Assembly: GCA_016785225.1 (NCBI GenBank)
Contig: JAFBJZ010000347.1
Location: 496,001 to 560,000 of the forward strand
DNA: 64,000 nucleotides
DNA from: Psettodes erumei
Lineage: Eukaryota; Chordata; Actinopteri; Pleuronectiformes; Psettodidae
Reading direction: 5' to 3'
The notes below the pieces were generated by a model that was given only the letters and a program-made list of their open reading frames with translations, was not told the DNA's origin and did not search any database. Position numbers and translations under genes: made by a program. This document shows positions 61,615-64,000 of this stretch, in pieces. The stretch's first letter is position 1. Each line of letters begins with the position of its first letter.

Positions 61615-64000
61615 TCAGACGTGGGCACTCTTGGCGTGGTTGGTGGAGGAGGTGGATGGCGGGTTGCCTCCTCCTTGTTTGGAGTAGTAGAAGCGGTTGT
61701 TGTCCTGGTAGGAGTGGGAGGAGGAGGAGTCTAATGAGCAGCAGGTGAGCATGGACCCACCCAGCAGGGAGAAAATAGTGCCCACCCAGCCAGTGTAGAG
61801 GGAGAAGCCAAACGACATGAGGCCATGCTCCCGGTGGGCCCCAAAGGGAAACCAGACTGTAGATACCAAACCACACAATGCTGAGGAGAAAGAGACAGGG
61901 ACACTGTTAAACTGGGATCCATCCACTGAGTTCAGGCTGTCAGTAAGTTTGTGATGCTTCAGTATCTACGATCCTCGCAGACTGACTCATTGTGGGACAC
62001 AGGCACACACTAGATGACCTTACGCATACAGTAGCTGTACAAATGCAGACCCAGAAACAGACATAATAAGATTGATAACAGATGGACGAGGGGTCTTCCT
62101 ATGCTTACTTATGATACATATATATTATATTAATGTTGCTGGATTTTTGAAAGGTGTCTTATAAAGTTAGAACAAGATCAGAGGAAGCGTTTCAAAAATA
62201 AAAGTTTCATTGTTGTTTTTTTATTCTTCCTTCGGGACACAAGAAGAAAGACGGACTGAAAGAAAGAATGAGTAGAATAATATTAGTGAGCAGCAGGACT
62301 ACATGGTGTTATATAAGCTTAGCCTTGAACTACACAGGAAGAGTTTAGCCTCATCCAAGACCTACATAAATACTGAACTCCCAATACATCTGACAGGGAC
62401 ACATCCGCTGCAGTGTATGTTGGGTTTTTGCCAGCACGCATCATAGGCTAACACATGACAACAATATGAAGTCATTTTGCCACCAATTAAATGTTGATTA
62501 TACTGCACCAGAATGGGCAAAAACTTAATCCACAAATAATGTGTAGACTGAGAGCTTCCCAACTGGTGCTTCAGCAGACTCTGTGAACAAAAATAATTAA
62601 AGCTGGACCTAAAGCTATTTGACGCCGCCAGTACGGAGGCAGTGAAAGGCAGCATGGCAAGTGGATTTTAATTCTGCTGTGCAAATTTGCAAACAAGCCC
62701 ACAAACACACAAATAAATCCTCCCTCATATAAAAAATGTTCCTCAGGACAAGACTAAAAATCTGTTAAATGTGTGAAGGATTCAGCTATTTTGTATGAAT
62801 GCAAAATTACAATATGGTCTTTGGGGGATGCTTGCGATTAACGGATATACTGCAAATATTGGAAATAGTTTAGCTTTCACTAACATGGGTGGTGGAAACA
62901 GTGGACACAGGTGAAAATTCCATCTGAGGGATATGGGTGTTGGAAAGTGTTGCAGCACCCATCCAGTATGTTTAAGCACCGTAACCCTGGGTAGTTCAGG
63001 GAGGGGGTTTCCATGTGGTTCGGGACAAAAGCAGGGTGTGGATGAGAGTAGGTGGAGGAGAGGAATGTGATGGGGTCTTGGGGGAAGGGTTCAATGGAAC
63101 AGGAACATAGTGTGTGTATGTGCGTGCACCCTGGGGAGGAAGACAGCCATATTAAACATCCTCTGCTCTCAGCAGCTTGCAAGCTGTGAGGTTAAAAGAG
63201 GTCTGTGTCAGGAGGGGGTCTTGGTCTGCGCATGCGAGTGCAAAGCAACGTGACCTGCTATGACTTGGATTTTGTCAGGCCATAACGCTCAGGTTTTGTT
63301 CAAGGTGCACTATATGAATGAAAGAAAGCTGAGCCTCTCACCGACTATGAGTATAAGCACTCCTCCCAAGATGGTCCGTTTGTTCTTGGAGCTCTGGGGT
63401 TCGTTGCCAAGGCTGATGCAGGGCATGGACATGAGGATCATTCCCACTGCTGGGAGACCCAGGATTGAACCTGTGATCATCAGGGCACGAGTTGTCTGGA
63501 TGTAGGCTATAAAAACACACACATATATATATGAAATATATGACAGTACTGTGGGAAAAAAATATCTAAGAAAAAGAAATACTTCCATTATAAAGTTTCA
63601 CTTGTGAGTAATATTCGTGGACAAGGGGAATAAATAACAGTTTGATTTTAGAAAAAATACGTACGTCAGTGGATAAATCAGACATATGAATCTCAAAGTT
63701 TATAGCAGATGTATTTGTCAAGAAAAGAAGTGGTGGAAATAATTAGATTTAACATCAGAACCAGAGTAAATCCCAATGTATACATGTACTGCATAAAACC
63801 ACTATGCTTTTGTGTGGATGTACACAGAACAGTATCTACCTGGCAGGTCCAGGATCTGCGTAAGGAAGACGCAGTGGTACAGTCCCGTGGAGATGACACA
63901 CTCCGCCCAAGGTCCCTTGGTTCCGAGCTCATCCATCTTCTTGCAGGTGTTCAAACCGTATTTGCACGTATAGACCCAGTCGTTGGTGGCTGTCGCGATG
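61615..64000 (-). CDS. cldn11: Claudin-11 (oligodendrocyte-specific protein), 5' end outside the window
   Basis: Three exons are visible on the - strand: 64000-63840 (partial first exon), 63506-63342 and 61880-61615, with GT-AG borders in phase. Claudin-11 is a four-TM tight-junction strand protein of myelin, Sertoli cells and inner ear. The first exon fragment encodes the outer loop: ATNDWVYTC, KKMDELGTKGPWAECV and TGLYHC, which is the claudin W-GLW-C-C signature except for Pro in place of Leu. Exon 2 gives TM2 and the inner loop (RALMITGSILGLPAV, MPCISLGNEP). Exon 3 gives VWFPFGAHRE, SFGFSLYTGWVG, TM4, and the C-terminal NHAKSAHV PDZ-binding tail seen in claudin-11. About 40 N-terminal residues including TM1 lie past the right edge. 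Assignment as claudin-11 is supported by the tail and by the neighbour slc7a14. Confidence 0.95.
61881..63341 (-). other. cldn11: cldn11 intron 2
   Basis: Intron of 1461 bases bounded by a donor (CG|GTGAG on -) and an acceptor (TTTCTCCTCAG on -). Nothing else recognised inside. Confidence 0.9.

Noticed and set aside
1..64000. CRISPR arrays, bacterial operons, insertion sequences, integrated virus
   Set aside because: Spliced vertebrate genes throughout; no regularly spaced repeats of CRISPR type and no reverse transcriptase, integrase or capsid-like frame was recognised.

Overview
The window is nuclear DNA of a ray-finned fish, most likely a spiny-rayed (percomorph) teleost. The evidence is: spliced genes with GT-AG introns, a compact layout, very frequent CA/GT microsatellites, and copies of a dispersed element that I recognise from percomorph genomes. 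All calls come from reading exons and splice sites by eye; no search was run.

Four protein-coding genes are supported. From left to right: slc2a2 (GLUT2 facilitative hexose carrier, + strand, 12 coding exons, 938-6728, 508 aa); eif5a2 (hypusine-containing translation factor eIF5A, + strand, 4 coding exons, 8830-10232, 153 aa); slc7a14 (14-TM lysosomal cationic amino-acid transporter relative, + strand, 9 coding exons, 46804-53893, 765 aa); and cldn11 (claudin-11, - strand, 61615 to beyond the right edge, first exon cut by the window end). Order and relative orientation match human 3q26.2 (SLC2A2, EIF5A2, SLC7A14, CLDN11, with SLC7A14 and CLDN11 convergent), so this is an ancient vertebrate synteny block. 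The human block also has TNIK beyond SLC2A2 and RPL22L1 between EIF5A2 and SLC7A14. I could not find rpl22l1 exons; a poly(A) signal near the left edge could belong to tnik.

Region by region: 1-900 is non-coding slc2a2 upstream sequence. 0.9-7 kb is slc2a2. 7.7-8.7 kb is a CpG-rich promoter and 5' UTR zone for eif5a2. 8.8-12.7 kb is the eif5a2 coding part plus a probable 2.5 kb 3' UTR carrying a duplicated hairpin element. 12.7-36.3 kb has no gene I can support, but holds microsatellites, an unassigned CpG-dense patch (about 16.6-17.3 kb) and two diverged copies of one about 130 bp sequence. 36.3-37.0 kb looks like the slc7a14 promoter and first exon. 37-46.5 kb is then intron, with one well-formed but unexplained candidate exon (43984-44086). 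46.5-54 kb is slc7a14, and 54-60.4 kb is the intergenic space between two converging genes.

The genes do not form a functional pathway; they are neighbours by descent. The most interesting items are a phase-compatible two-exon reading frame with a Leu-rich start upstream of slc7a14, a stop-free 87-nt intron in slc7a14 whose retention would keep frame, the paired GNRA-type hairpins downstream of eif5a2, and the diverged C-terminal domain of eIF5A2.
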